Assembly: GCF_000612725.1 (NCBI RefSeq)
Contig: NZ_HG964454.1
Coordinates: 20,109-84,108, forward strand
DNA: 64,000 bases
Reading direction: 5' to 3'
From: Mycolicibacterium austroafricanum
Lineage (GTDB): Bacteria > Actinomycetota > Actinomycetes > Mycobacteriales > Mycobacteriaceae
In this document: one piece after another, positions 51,768 to 61,468 of the stretch
How the letters are laid out: each line of letters starts with the position of its first letter
Numbering within the stretch: the stretch's first letter is position 1
Notes under the pieces: generated by a model
What the model saw: only the letters and a program-made list of their open reading frames with translations
Told to the model about the DNA's origin: nothing
The model's database searches: none
Translations under genes and position numbers: made by a program

Positions 51768-54700
51768 TCAGCATGGCGGTGTTCCTTTGGCCCAGGTCTT
51801 GGCCCAGTTGAGCCTTACGTCGGTGGCGGCGAGGTCGCCGAGGTTGATGCTGCGGAAGTGTTCGGCGATGTAGCGGAGTCTGTCGTGTTCGGTGCCGTCG
51901 GGGCTGACCTCGACGAGGACGAGTCGGTGGGCGGCGGGCACGTTCTTGCCGAGGAGGACTTCGTTGAGGGTGATGGTGACATCTTCGGCGCCGGCGATGC
52001 GGCCTTTTACTTCGATGAAGACGGACTCGCCTTCGGGTGTGGTGGAGTGGATGTCGTAGCCGGTGTTGTTGTGGGGCATTTCGATTGGTTCGCGGCCGAG
52101 GGCGCGTTCGGCGGCCAGAGCAGCGTCGACGGCGCGACGTTCGATGCCCGCGGTTTCTTTGGCGTACGTCGCGATTGGGCCGGCGACGAGGCCAGCGGGA
52201 ATGACGAGTGCGGCGCCGACGACACTAGGTGGTCGTGCAGCCAGTTGGGCTTCGGCATCGAGTTGGGCCGTGCGGCGTTCCAGTCGGGCTTCAAGGTCGC
52301 GAGCACGGACTTCGAGACGGTCGGGGCTTTGTCGGTTCTTACGGGATCGTCCTGTCTTGCCGGAACTTTGGGCATCACGGAGCCGGGCGGCCTCAGCATC
52401 AAGGAAATTGATCTGCTGCACTAGCCGTTGCCGTACCGCAGCCCTTGTTTTCTCGATCAGGGGAAGCAGTTGTTCGCGGACTTCTTCGAGGTGCTGTGGC
52501 TGGGCGTTGGTTACGGCCCACGATGTCGCCAGCTGTTCGACACCGGTTTTGAGCCAGTCACCGGTGAGGGCGGATTGGGCTGCGGGGCGGGCTTGTGCTG
52601 GCAGCGGCTGCAGGTCCAGGTAGGGGGCAGCGCCCGCGAGCATTGCGCCGCCGGTGCCGGCGAGGGTGACGAACTCGAAGCGTTTGGACACCACCGTCCC
52701 TGTGCCGTCGACGATCTCGGCAGTCAGCGCCACAATGAGGCGTGGTTCGGTGCCGGGGTCCGTCGGGTCGAACAGCAGCGTCCCGGACTCCAGGGCATTG
52801 CGGTGGCTTTCGATCGTGGCGTCCAAAACGGTGTCCATCAACGGATGCCCGGGGGCCAAGAGTTCGGCGCGACGAGCATCATCGGCGTCGACGCAGTCCG
52901 GTTCGAAGGTGGTCCGTTCGTAGCGGGTGGCTATGGGAATTACCGCCCCGGGGCGCTGGCGCGTACGGATGGTGGCCGGCACGTTGGGTATCTCGTAGCG
53001 GCCCTGTTCGCGACGACTTATGCGGCCCCCGAACCGTTTGAATGCATCGCGAAAGAACAACTCGATGTAGTAGGGCTGCAGCCGCCGGGCGCGGGCCTCG
53101 TCCATCTGTCGGCGCAACAGGTTGAGCTGATGAGGAGTTAGCGACTCACGGGCCAGGGCGCGTTCCCGCAGAAGGTCTTCGGTGCCTTTGGCGATTTCGG
53201 CGTCGACGACCCGCTCCAACTCGGCGCGGCGGGCGGGGTCATCGCCGTAGCGGATGGCTTCCATGAGCAGCTTGCTCAGCGGCTGATCGTTGAAGGCATC
53301 CCCGAGTACGTCGAACAGTCGGCCCCCGTAGGCTGTGCGTTGCGCTTCCATCTTCTCCAGTAGCCGGGTGAAGACCTGGCCCTCGCGGGTGTCGTCGGCG
53401 ACTAGGTTCCATAGTCGGCAGGTTTGCTTCTGGCCGATGCGGTGAATGCGTCCGAATCGCTGCTCGATGCGGTTCGGGTTCCACGGCAAGTCGTAATTGA
53501 TCATCAGATGTGCCGCTTGAAGATTCAAACCCTCTCCAGCGGCATCGGTGGCCACTAGGACACGGACGTCAGGGTCGTGGGTGAAGGCCTCGCGGACTAC
53601 GCGGCGTTCATCGCGTCGGGTGCCGCCGTGGATCGTGACCACTGCATCGGCGCGGCCTAAGACGTTGCGGATCTGGTGGGTCAGATAGTTGAGGGTGTCG
53701 CGGTGTTCGGTGAAGATGATCAGCTTGCGCGGCCCGTTATCGCTGTGTAGTAGTGGCTCATCGAGCAGCAGGGACCGCAACTCGGTCCACTTGCGGTCCT
53801 CGCCGCTGTCGCTGACCGATTTGGCGAGGTTGACCAGGGCGGACAGTTGAGCGATCTCAATGTCGAGTTCGGCGACCGTCTGCGCTGCGGTCGCGGCGTC
53901 GACGACGGCCTCTTCCAGGTTCTCGGTTTCCTCGGCGTCGAGTTCGTCGGGGTCTTCCAGCCGTGTCCACGGCAGGAGGGACATCTCGTCTTCCATCTGC
54001 GAGAAGCGTGGGTTGAGCATCTCCTGGCGTTTGGCTTCCAGCCGTTCACGTCGGCGCTGCAGCGAGCGCAGGATCGCATGGGTACTGGAGGCCAGCCGGC
54101 GCTGGAGCACGGTCAGGGCGAAGCCGACGGTGCGGGCGCGAGGGTTGTCGGTGCCGAGCCGCTCAGCCCGGTTCATTTCCTCTCGCACGTAGTGGGTGAC
54201 TTCGTCGTAGAGGTGCTTTTCCCCAGGGGAAAGTTGGTAGGGCACGGTCTCGGCGATGCGCTCGGGGAACAAGGGCTTGCCCTCAAATGTGAGCAGCTCT
54301 TCTTTGACCATCCGGCGCATTAGGCCAGCGGTGTCAGTGGTGTGTGCTCCGGAGCGGTATTCGCCTTCGAATCGGTCGGGGTCGAGCAGGGCCATGAATG
54401 CTTGGAAGCTGGACTCGCTTCCCGCGTGTGGCGTGGCGGTCATGAGCAGAAGGTGCCGAGTGATCGCGCCCAGCCGCTGGCCCAGCTGGTAGCGGCGAGT
54501 GGTGTCGAGCTCTCCGCTGTAATAATTCGCCGACATGCGGTGGGCTTCGTCGACCACGATCAGATCCCAGTCGCTGGCGTCCAGCAGCGTTAGCAGGTCG
54601 TCGTTACGGGCAAGCTGGTCCATTCGGGCGATCAGAATCGGATAGCGGGTGAATGGGTTGCTGTCGACCAGGCTGGTGATCATTTCGCGGGACAGCAGTT

Positions 54701-55238
54701 CGGCGGTGATCCCGAATTTCGCGGCAAGCTCGTCCTGCCACTGCTCGACTAGGCTGCCCGGGGCGATGATGAGCATCCGGCTCAGATCTCCCCGCAGCAG
54801 CAGCTCCTTGGCGTACAGTCCGGCCATGATCGTCTTGCCGGCCCCAGGGTCATCGGCGAGGAGGAACCTCAGCGGGATCCGCGGCAAGAGCTCGCCGTAG
54901 ACGGCGCGAATCTGGTGCGGCAGGGGGTCGACCGCGCTGGAGGACACGGCCACCATCGGGTCGTGCAAGCCGGCCATCCGGATCCGCAGCGCCTCGGCCA
55001 CCAGACGAAACTCGACCGGGTCAGCGTCGAACTGCCAGCGGCTGGCTGGGGTCTCGATCGACAGGGATGGTTCGTCAGCCCGATACAGCAGGCGCTGGCC
55101 CAGGCCGCCATCGGCGTCCTGGTAGGTCACGGTAATGGCGTCAGCGCCATGGGACAGCACCGCCACGATCAACACCGGCTGCGGCAACAGTCCTGATAGC
55201 CGTAGGCCGGCTTGAAGGTCTTCCAAGCGTGTGCCCAC
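51768..55238 (-). CDS. SNF2-family helicase with DUF3883 C-terminus
   Basis: 1,156 residues from a GTG at 55238, two bases after the HTH stop; the ORF start at 55349 overlaps the HTH gene. Motifs are LLADDPGAGKTIMAGLYAKE (Walker A variant GAGKT), VVDEAHRMSANYY (DEAH), MTATPHAGSESSF, and in the second RecA domain LIIFTEHRDTLNYL, VLVATDAAGEGLNLQAAHLM and EQRFGRIHRIGQKQ, as in DISARM DrmD-like proteins. The C-terminus has HNNTGYDIHSTTPEGESVFI followed by EVKGRIAGAEDVTITLNEV, the DUF3883 nuclease-like fold. It should be a DNA translocase that moves along phage DNA. It heads the outer-island defence operon. Confidence 0.9.
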   Translation of the reverse strand: MGTRLEDLQAGLRLSGLLPQPVLIVAVLSHGADAITVTYQDADGGLGQRLLYRADEPSLSIETPASRWQFDADPVEFRLVAEALRIRMAGLHDPMVAVSSSAVDPLPHQIRAVYGELLPRIPLRFLLADDPGAGKTIMAGLYAKELLLRGDLSRMLIIAPGSLVEQWQDELAAKFGITAELLSREMITSLVDSNPFTRYPILIARMDQLARNDDLLTLLDASDWDLIVVDEAHRMSANYYSGELDTTRRYQLGQRLGAITRHLLLMTATPHAGSESSFQAFMALLDPDRFEGEYRSGAHTTDTAGLMRRMVKEELLTFEGKPLFPERIAETVPYQLSPGEKHLYDEVTHYVREEMNRAERLGTDNPRARTVGFALTVLQRRLASSTHAILRSLQRRRERLEAKRQEMLNPRFSQMEDEMSLLPWTRLEDPDELDAEETENLEEAVVDAATAAQTVAELDIEIAQLSALVNLAKSVSDSGEDRKWTELRSLLLDEPLLHSDNGPRKLIIFTEHRDTLNYLTHQIRNVLGRADAVVTIHGGTRRDERRVVREAFTHDPDVRVLVATDAAGEGLNLQAAHLMINYDLPWNPNRIEQRFGRIHRIGQKQTCRLWNLVADDTREGQVFTRLLEKMEAQRTAYGGRLFDVLGDAFNDQPLSKLLMEAIRYGDDPARRAELERVVDAEIAKGTEDLLRERALARESLTPHQLNLLRRQMDEARARRLQPYYIELFFRDAFKRFGGRISRREQGRYEIPNVPATIRTRQRPGAVIPIATRYERTTFEPDCVDADDARRAELLAPGHPLMDTVLDATIESHRNALESGTLLFDPTDPGTEPRLIVALTAEIVDGTGTVVSKRFEFVTLAGTGGAMLAGAAPYLDLQPLPAQARPAAQSALTGDWLKTGVEQLATSWAVTNAQPQHLEEVREQLLPLIEKTRAAVRQRLVQQINFLDAEAARLRDAQSSGKTGRSRKNRQSPDRLEVRARDLEARLERRTAQLDAEAQLAARPPSVVGAALVIPAGLVAGPIATYAKETAGIERRAVDAALAAERALGREPIEMPHNNTGYDIHSTTPEGESVFIEVKGRIAGAEDVTITLNEVLLGKNVPAAHRLVLVEVSPDGTEHDRLRYIAEHFRSINLGDLAATDVRLNWAKTWAKGTPPC

Positions 55239-55240
55239 GT

Positions 55241-55420
55241 TTATTTCGCCCCTGTCCCGCCGCTGCGTACCCAACCGTCGACCTCGCTCGCCTGGAACTT
55301 CCATAGGCGGCCGACCTTGTGGGCGGGCATCGCTTTGTCGGAGATCCACGAGTAGACGGTGTCCTTGGTGACTCCGAGGTGGGCAGCGATCTCCTCAGCC
55401 GACAACCAAGGCTCCGACAT
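55241..55420 (-). CDS. Small HTH DNA-binding protein (excisionase/AlpA-like), outer island
   Basis: 59 residues from the ATG at 55420 (MSEPWLSAEEIAAHLGVTKD, then TVYSWISDKAMPAHKVGRLW and KFQASEVDGWVRSGG); the ORF start at 55588 would run through the operator. It is nearly the same as the inner-island protein at 43876-44073. Its stop is 2 bp from the helicase start, so HTH and defence genes are translationally close, which suggests that the HTH promoter also drives the defence operon. It may repress that promoter or act in excision. Confidence 0.82.
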   Translation of the reverse strand: MSEPWLSAEEIAAHLGVTKDTVYSWISDKAMPAHKVGRLWKFQASEVDGWVRSGGTGAK

Positions 55421-55441
55421 CGCTACCTCCGCTCCGGCGAT

Positions 55442-55472
55442 AACCCGGTGTAATCGGGTTTGAGCGAGCTTA
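55442..55472 (-). promoter_or_regulatory. Putative promoter/operator of outer HTH-defence operon
   Basis: AACCCGGTGTAATCGGGTT at 55442-55460 is a perfect inverted repeat of AACCCG with a 7-bp spacer. On the minus strand TAAGCT (55472-55467) lies just upstream of it, a -10-like hexamer, so a protein bound at the palindrome would block initiation. The equivalent inner site is at 44102-44132. Confidence 0.62.
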
Positions 55473-55584
55473 ACGGAGGATGGTGCCGGTTTAAGGTGTA
55501 TCGGCACGTCGCCGCGGACGCCGTAGATTTCAGTTGCGCTGACCGTTGAAGTCCTGTGATTCGTGGTGAATTGCTGTCCCGTTG

Positions 55585-56001
55585 TCATCCTGAAATGTCC
55601 GTGCTGTGTAGAGGGACGACTTTGCCTACGCCAGATCCACCAGGCGCGAGTTTGTGGTTCTCTAGTGCCAGCACCTGGATGACTCGTTCGAGTTGGTGGA
55701 TCGTCGCTTTGAGGGCGGTGATATCGGCGGTCAGTGCCTTCACCGTCTTAGCGGCCGCGACCATTTCTTCCTGCAGTGCCCGTATCGCCGGCGGTTCCAC
55801 AGAGCGCTTCGTGATGCGTGCCCGGAATTCGTCCTGCAGGTCGGTGTGCCGGTGAGTGAGGAGCCATCGCTTGACGCGGGCCTCCTCGGCGAGTGACTTC
55901 ACGGTGAGCTTGCCGTCAGAGTGCAGTGCTTTTCCCTCGATTAGTCTGTCCATGGCGTCGCGGATCGCGCGGCGCACATCATCGTCAGCCCGATCGGTCA
56001 T
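55585..56001 (-). CDS. GinD/TnpC-like coiled-coil protein, outer island
   Basis: 138 residues, ATG overlapping the stop of recombinase C. It aligns along its length with the inner copy: AIRDAMDRLIEGKALHSDGK, then LTVKSLAEEARVKRWLLTHR and a coiled coil ADITALKATIHQLERVIQVL. It is the fourth gene of the recombinase operon, matching GinD of GInt islands and more loosely TnpC of Tn554. A regulatory gap of about 160 bp separates it from the HTH gene. Confidence 0.82.
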   Translation of the reverse strand: MTDRADDDVRRAIRDAMDRLIEGKALHSDGKLTVKSLAEEARVKRWLLTHRHTDLQDEFRARITKRSVEPPAIRALQEEMVAAAKTVKALTADITALKATIHQLERVIQVLALENHKLAPGGSGVGKVVPLHSTDISG

Positions 56002-58142
56002 GACAACTCCTTAGCGTCATGGTGCTCGTCGACAATGGCTTGGAGGGCAGTGATGCGTTGTTCAAGCCGGCCTCGCAGCGGTATCGGCGTTGTGGGCGAG
56101 GCAATTTCGGCCTGGTGCTGAGTGACTGTGTCGACGATCTGGGCGATGTTCTGGTCGGTTCGGGCGATGTTGCCGCATCCGGGTTGGCAGTGCGAGACAT
56201 CAGGTGATCGGCGCTGGCTGGCGGTGACCTGGCGGTCGGGGTGGCATAGGGCCTTGGACTGGTCATAGCAGCAGGTGACGAACTGCTGCGGGTTGTCGTA
56301 GATGCGCAGCTGCGGGTTGGCGCGCAGGGCAGCTGCCTGCTTGTTGCTCATGTAGCGGCCGCGGAACTGCCGGTCGAAGAGATGGATGGCCTGGGTGTAG
56401 CGGCCTGCGGCCGGGCCGCTGACCTGCTCACCGTCTTCGAGGCGTTGATGTGCGTCTTCGAGGTAGTCGGCTCGGGCGAGCGCTTCCTCCATCGGGAAGA
56501 CGTCTCGGAGGCCGCTGGCGACCCGTGATCCGTAGCCGTCGGTGGTGTACCCGCGCAGGTGTCCGTACTGCACGCCGAGGGCCACTCGGCCGCCTGGTTT
56601 GCGGTAGATGAACCAGGCCAGTGTGCGCCTGAACCGCTTGACGGTCACTGCTTCCTCGGGATCGGCGGGGATCACCTCGTGAGGACGTTCGAGTCTTACG
56701 GCGGCGCGATTGCTCCAATCGATCAAGTCCTGGATACGGTCGCGCACCATGCGGGCGTGCACGGCCTTTCCCGCGTTCACATCGCAGGGCCATAGCGAGA
56801 ACGCATCGATCGGAAACAGAAGGTCGGTGGTGGGGTTCAGTGCTTCCATCGCGGCGACGGCTTTCGCCACGGGTGCGATGGCCAGCCACGGCTGTTCCCT
56901 CTCGACGCCGGCGGGTACTGCGTTGCCCGACTTATCAAGTGCGCCTTTGAAGGTTCTTCCGTGAATGCGGTAATGGAGTTGCCCGGTCGTGGGGTCAGTG
57001 TGAGTTCGGCAGCAGCCACGCTCCAATGCGCGGCACTCCTCCCCGCGCATCCCGGTCAAATACGCGACGACGACGAACGCGGCGGTGGCCAGGTGACGGC
57101 AGAGCTCCTCAACTTCATAGAAGTTGATCGCCGGGGCCCAGTCCTTCGCGTCGACGGAGCCTGTGATCGGCATCGGTAGGTGCGCTTCGTCGCTGGCACT
57201 CAGGCCGGCTATCGGCCAGTGCGGGTTCATCGCCATTGTTTCTTCGGGAGACAGACCGAGCTGCCAGCCGATGAATCCCTTTGCCAGAGAACGCATATGC
57301 GGCCGGTTAGAAGCCACCCAACCAGGCACCGTCTGTGAATCCTGACGCCGCTCTTCAACATACGCGCGAAACCGTTGATAGGGCGTCAGGGCCTGGAGGC
57401 ACGCCGGGACGTCACGGGGTGTGGCTTTCAGTGACTTTGCGGTAAGGATGTCGTCGCTGAAGTCGGTGACGAAGCGCAGTGCCCAAACGAGAAGGCCCGC
57501 CATCGTCTGCGGGTGGATTGGGGTGGTCTTGTTCTCGCTCGACCAGTTCGCAGGACCAAGAATCGATGTGCGCCCGATGTGACTGTTTTCCCACGGTGGG
57601 CGTGCGAGGCGGTCGGCGTCGGGGAGGTAGGGAGCGTAGAGCCAGGTACGGGTGACAGCGAAGAGTATGTTGCCCACGTTCTCGCGGGAGCCGCGGTGTC
57701 GTTTGAGGTGCTCGGCGTATTCGTCGTAGATGGCGTCGGTGACCGCACTGAATTTGTGAATGTCCTTCTCTGCCAGCCACGTCATCCACTGCCGCAGGAA
57801 GCGCGCGAACGTGCACACCGTTGCCGGAGCGAGTTGACTACGCGCCGCAGACGAGCGCTCCAAATCTTCTAGCGGTGTCGGCTTGTTGATGCTCGCCCAG
57901 ATCAGTCGCTTGGCCGTGGCTACATAGCGCGGCGGGAAGGTGTCGAAGGCGATGCTCAACGCGCCCGACACGGTCTGCTTCTGTACCAACGGTGTGAGAT
58001 CCCACCGGTTGTCGCCCACGGTGGAGAGATCTCCTCGCCGTGCTTCAGGCACGCGTTCGATGTCGGCGATGACCGGTTCGGCGTCGTCAAGTTCGAGCTG
58101 ACCAGTCTGTTGTGGCCACGAGTTGGCTGCTGCGGTGCTCAC
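55998..58142 (-). CDS. Tyrosine recombinase C of outer island
   Basis: 714 residues; ATG overlaps the gene B stop (ATGA). Catalytic parts are VAYLTGMRGEECRALERGCC, KRFRRTLAWFIYRKPGGRVA and LGVQYGHLRGYTTDGYGSRV, then a Cys-rich zinc-like C-terminus (FVTCCYDQSKALCHPDRQ ... HCQPGCGN). It is co-linear with the inner C recombinase, with the same length to within one residue, but shows many substitutions. Confidence 0.88.
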   Translation of the reverse strand: MSTAAANSWPQQTGQLELDDAEPVIADIERVPEARRGDLSTVGDNRWDLTPLVQKQTVSGALSIAFDTFPPRYVATAKRLIWASINKPTPLEDLERSSAARSQLAPATVCTFARFLRQWMTWLAEKDIHKFSAVTDAIYDEYAEHLKRHRGSRENVGNILFAVTRTWLYAPYLPDADRLARPPWENSHIGRTSILGPANWSSENKTTPIHPQTMAGLLVWALRFVTDFSDDILTAKSLKATPRDVPACLQALTPYQRFRAYVEERRQDSQTVPGWVASNRPHMRSLAKGFIGWQLGLSPEETMAMNPHWPIAGLSASDEAHLPMPITGSVDAKDWAPAINFYEVEELCRHLATAAFVVVAYLTGMRGEECRALERGCCRTHTDPTTGQLHYRIHGRTFKGALDKSGNAVPAGVEREQPWLAIAPVAKAVAAMEALNPTTDLLFPIDAFSLWPCDVNAGKAVHARMVRDRIQDLIDWSNRAAVRLERPHEVIPADPEEAVTVKRFRRTLAWFIYRKPGGRVALGVQYGHLRGYTTDGYGSRVASGLRDVFPMEEALARADYLEDAHQRLEDGEQVSGPAAGRYTQAIHLFDRQFRGRYMSNKQAAALRANPQLRIYDNPQQFVTCCYDQSKALCHPDRQVTASQRRSPDVSHCQPGCGNIARTDQNIAQIVDTVTQHQAEIASPTTPIPLRGRLEQRITALQAIVDEHHDAKELS

Positions 58143-59959
58143 GCGTCAAGATTCCTTGCGATGAGCGCGGTGACGACTTCGCGGTCAGCGTCGGTGACGT
58201 GGCGGCGGGCATCGCCGATCTCGGCGTTGGTTGCGTTCTGGTCGAGAATCGCTTGCAGTCGGCCGTAGTGGTCTCGGTAGTCGGACTCCCACCGGGCTGG
58301 GGCAACGAGGGTGGCGACGTTGTCGAGGGCATCCAGCAGTGTGACCAGCCGCGGCAGATGATCAGGGGTGATGACGGCGTTTGTACAGGTAAAGCAGGCG
58401 AAGAATGAGGCCGGACATGGCTCGCCTGGGTGGGCGGAGAATGGGCTGTTCAAGAAGTCGGTGCACGCGGTGGCGGCGGTGTCGAGGCTTCCAGCGAGCA
58501 GTAGCTTCAGTGTCGGCACCGGGATGCCAAGCTGTGTCGCGGAGGTTTCCGGGTCGGTGCGGGCGGCGGCCACTTCAGCGGCATTCAGCGAGCGGATCGT
58601 GACCGTGGCTTTGGCGTGAGCCACAGCATCGGCTTGTCCGTCAATGATGGTGTCGGCGGCCCCTTCTGCGGTGGCCGGGTCTGGGCTGCGGTAGGTGTCT
58701 TCGCTGACGGATTCGCTGTTCTGCCGGGCATGTTGGTTCAACACCTGCTCGGACAACCGCAGCCTTCGCAGACTCACCCGCAACGCTGTCCCGCCGTCTG
58801 TCAATAGGCCCGCATCGGCCATGTAGTGATCGCCGATGCCCGCGGTCAACCATTCCTGCCGGAACGGACCATCGCCGGTGAGGTTCTTGTGCCGGTGGGC
58901 GATGAGCAACTTCTCCGACGGGGTTCCGAGCACTTCCAGTGCCGTGCGGCATGGCTCGGTCAAGCGGACGGCGTTCTCCCACAGCTTGCCGGCCTCGCCG
59001 GCAAGGATTTCGGCGCTGAAGCGCTTGATCCCTCTTCTCGGTTTGTCGGTGTTGACGGTATATACCGAGTCTTCACCAGCACCGTCGGATGCCCTGACCG
59101 ACGTGACCGTGAGGTTGTCCATGACCGAGAGGTTGAATCCTCGCTCACACACGAGAAGTACCATCAAGAAATAGATTTCCCGTATAGACGGGAACAGCGC
59201 CTGCGCCGGATTCGACACACCGGCCAGGTCGAAGCAGCCCTTCAGGACCACCCGGTTCGCGAGGTACTGAGAGGGAAGCATCCCGTTTCGCGACAGATAC
59301 TCCAGAAGGGATCCTGTGTTCCAACGAGTCCCGCCGACATTGAACGTGATTCCGTCCCCGACGTCGCCAACCTCGCGGTACTGGTGCAGCCTCTCGGTGT
59401 TGGTCCGGATTCTTCGGAGCGCTTGACGGACCTCGCCCTTGGCGGCATTGCGGATCCGTCCGAACTCGTCGCGGCTCAAGGAATCATTCTCCGGCAAGCG
59501 TTTCCGAGGCTTCACCGCCTTCGCGCGCATCGCCTTCCGTGTGGTTTCAGGAAGGCGCGGGGACTCCGACAGCACGGCCCGCATGAGGTTCACTTGCCCC
59601 GGCCAACGGGCCTGGCTTTCCTTGACAGTCCGCCACGCCCACCACACCTCGGGACCGAAGTCAGCAATCGTGTGGACCTCAGGAAACTCCGTACACAGGT
59701 AGGTGATCAGTTGCCGCGCGGCACTCACCGCCGCATCCACGGTCGCCAGTGTGCGCCAACGACCACCGGATTGGGATCCGTTCGCCAGTGCGGTGACCAG
59801 GTCGTCGATCAGTTCGGCGGGCCCGTGGACGTCATCGAATGAGAATGTCCTCGTGCGTCCCGCCTCGTCGGTGAAGCAGAGCTGCCGAAGCTCAGGGTCT
59901 ACCGGGCTGGGTCGGGCGTACTTGCCTGCCGGGAGTGCCGCTGTTCTACGCGAGGCCAC
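58139..59959 (-). CDS. Recombinase B of outer island (degenerate tyrosine recombinase)
   Basis: 606 residues, the same length as the inner copy, ATG 3 bp after gene A. Shared landmarks are LAGVSNPAQALFPSIREIYF, LLVCERGFNLSVMDNLTV and the C-terminal RLRLSEQVLNQHARQNSESV then SEDTYRSPDP. The zinc-like CPASFFACFTCTNAV is kept. As in the inner copy, no complete His/Arg/Tyr set is seen. The second Tyr-containing motif (SEDTYR) is in the right region, so weak or structural activity is possible. Confidence 0.8.
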   Translation of the reverse strand: MASRRTAALPAGKYARPSPVDPELRQLCFTDEAGRTRTFSFDDVHGPAELIDDLVTALANGSQSGGRWRTLATVDAAVSAARQLITYLCTEFPEVHTIADFGPEVWWAWRTVKESQARWPGQVNLMRAVLSESPRLPETTRKAMRAKAVKPRKRLPENDSLSRDEFGRIRNAAKGEVRQALRRIRTNTERLHQYREVGDVGDGITFNVGGTRWNTGSLLEYLSRNGMLPSQYLANRVVLKGCFDLAGVSNPAQALFPSIREIYFLMVLLVCERGFNLSVMDNLTVTSVRASDGAGEDSVYTVNTDKPRRGIKRFSAEILAGEAGKLWENAVRLTEPCRTALEVLGTPSEKLLIAHRHKNLTGDGPFRQEWLTAGIGDHYMADAGLLTDGGTALRVSLRRLRLSEQVLNQHARQNSESVSEDTYRSPDPATAEGAADTIIDGQADAVAHAKATVTIRSLNAAEVAAARTDPETSATQLGIPVPTLKLLLAGSLDTAATACTDFLNSPFSAHPGEPCPASFFACFTCTNAVITPDHLPRLVTLLDALDNVATLVAPARWESDYRDHYGRLQAILDQNATNAEIGDARRHVTDADREVVTALIARNLDA

Positions 59960-59962
59960 CGC

Positions 59963-61468
59963 TCACTGCTCCTCGGTGTCGACGATGCCGGGAGCCGCTG
60001 CCGCGATGTGCGTGATGAAGTCGGCGATCGATGCGTCCTCGGCCATGTCGTCATTGAGGAACAGGTCTACCTGCAGTCCCGACACGGGTTCGAGATAGCA
60101 GTTCCGTGTGGTTTCCAAGTTTGCGTGGCCCAGTAACGTTTGAACTAAAACCCAAGGGTCACCGAAGATGTGGCGATACTCGCGGCGTTCGGCAGGGGTG
60201 ATGCCCATCTTGCGTTCGTGTGCGTAGATCAACGTGACCAACATCCTCAGGGCGAACGAGTGGCGCAGCATATGCGGGTGACAATGGATGTCTACCCCAA
60301 GGGTCTGACACCGATCGTTGGCCGTGGAGAAGATCGCCTCCCAGGTGCGATACGGCAACGGCAAACCCGCTTCGGATAGCCACACCATCCATGGTTCAAG
60401 CCCGCGATCAGTGTTGATGTAGAAGTTGAGCCGATCATCCGCGTCGAGACTGTCCAGCGGGATCGTCCCCTTGCTGCCGTCCCGGTTGGTGAAGTGGACA
60501 CGGCGGTGATGGTCCACCGTGTCGACGACCTTGATGTCGGTCAGTGCGTCGTAACGACCTTCGGAATGGGCCCGGACAACAGCCGCCGCTCGGGTTGAAA
60601 TACGGTAATTGTCAATGCGTTTCAGTGCTGCGGTACTGATCCAGAAATCGCGGCCGCGACCTTTCGCGACGGCTTGACCGACTCGGGCCTTGGCGTAGCG
60701 CACTTGGCTGTCAGCGTTGGGGATTTCTCCCAGGACCAGTGTTCCGGCTTCCCGCAGTCGCAGTCCGCTTGACCATAGAGCTTCGGCGAACGCGACGTTG
60801 CGGCCGTCGTTGCGGCCTCGCCAGGTCGCATCCCGTCGTCCGTCGCCGCGGTAGCCGCCGAGGCCGACGTCGCGCCAGCGTTTGTAGGCTCGGGGCGTCA
60901 GCCACTTCAATTGGACCGAGCGGACAGCGTTCGGCTGCAGCCGCGTGGAGTCCGAGTCCCCAGTCGAGCTGGACTGGTGCCGGCTGACAGGAGAAACAGC
61001 CACGTTGCCGCGCCACTGCTGCCAGTCGTAGAACTTCTTGATTGCCGCCAGATCTCGTGAAAATGTAGCCGCACCAACACGATCCGGGTTCTTCTGGTCG
61101 CGTCGCCGCCAGAACTCATAGTCGGCAAGATGCTCGAACGTCGCTGTTCTCCAGTCGATGCCTTGAACGGACAGGAAGGAGAGAAACAGCTGGATGTCCG
61201 GGGCGTAGGACTCCTGCGACCCGGCCGCCAACGATTGGAACGCCGCCGACCGGAAGAATTCCAGGACCTCAACGTCCGGACGGCCATCGGCCATCAGGAG
61301 AAACGGCTGCCCGGGGCGAATTCCGAGCGCAGCCTCACGCTCGGCTAGATCCGGGAAGTCTGCAAGGACATCGGACCTCGCGGTGTACGACCGGCTAGGC
61401 TGGCGCGCCCAACACAACCTCCAGCGGGAGCCGTCGTCGTGTTGTTCCACAGCAACAGAACCTGCCAC
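59963..61468 (-). CDS. Tyrosine recombinase A of outer island
   Basis: 501 residues from a GTG at 61468, which corresponds exactly to the ATG of the inner copy (24 bp inside the island end); the ORF start at 61660 lies in hsdM and is rejected. The N-terminal core-binding domain has SYAPDIQLFLSFLSVQGIDW. Catalytic residues are Arg in LWSSGLRLREAGTL, HPHMLRHSFALRMLVT and LLGHANLETTRNCYLEPV (Tyr nucleophile). It ends VDTEEQ. It probably makes the cuts at the NPPY core together with gene C. Confidence 0.9.
   Translation of the reverse strand: MAGSVAVEQHDDGSRWRLCWARQPSRSYTARSDVLADFPDLAEREAALGIRPGQPFLLMADGRPDVEVLEFFRSAAFQSLAAGSQESYAPDIQLFLSFLSVQGIDWRTATFEHLADYEFWRRRDQKNPDRVGAATFSRDLAAIKKFYDWQQWRGNVAVSPVSRHQSSSTGDSDSTRLQPNAVRSVQLKWLTPRAYKRWRDVGLGGYRGDGRRDATWRGRNDGRNVAFAEALWSSGLRLREAGTLVLGEIPNADSQVRYAKARVGQAVAKGRGRDFWISTAALKRIDNYRISTRAAAVVRAHSEGRYDALTDIKVVDTVDHHRRVHFTNRDGSKGTIPLDSLDADDRLNFYINTDRGLEPWMVWLSEAGLPLPYRTWEAIFSTANDRCQTLGVDIHCHPHMLRHSFALRMLVTLIYAHERKMGITPAERREYRHIFGDPWVLVQTLLGHANLETTRNCYLEPVSGLQVDLFLNDDMAEDASIADFITHIAAAAPGIVDTEEQ

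Noticed and set aside
55421..55588. Longer N-terminus for the outer HTH protein
   Set aside because: It would translate the conserved operator and -10 region. The inner-island homologue starts at the position equivalent to 55420.
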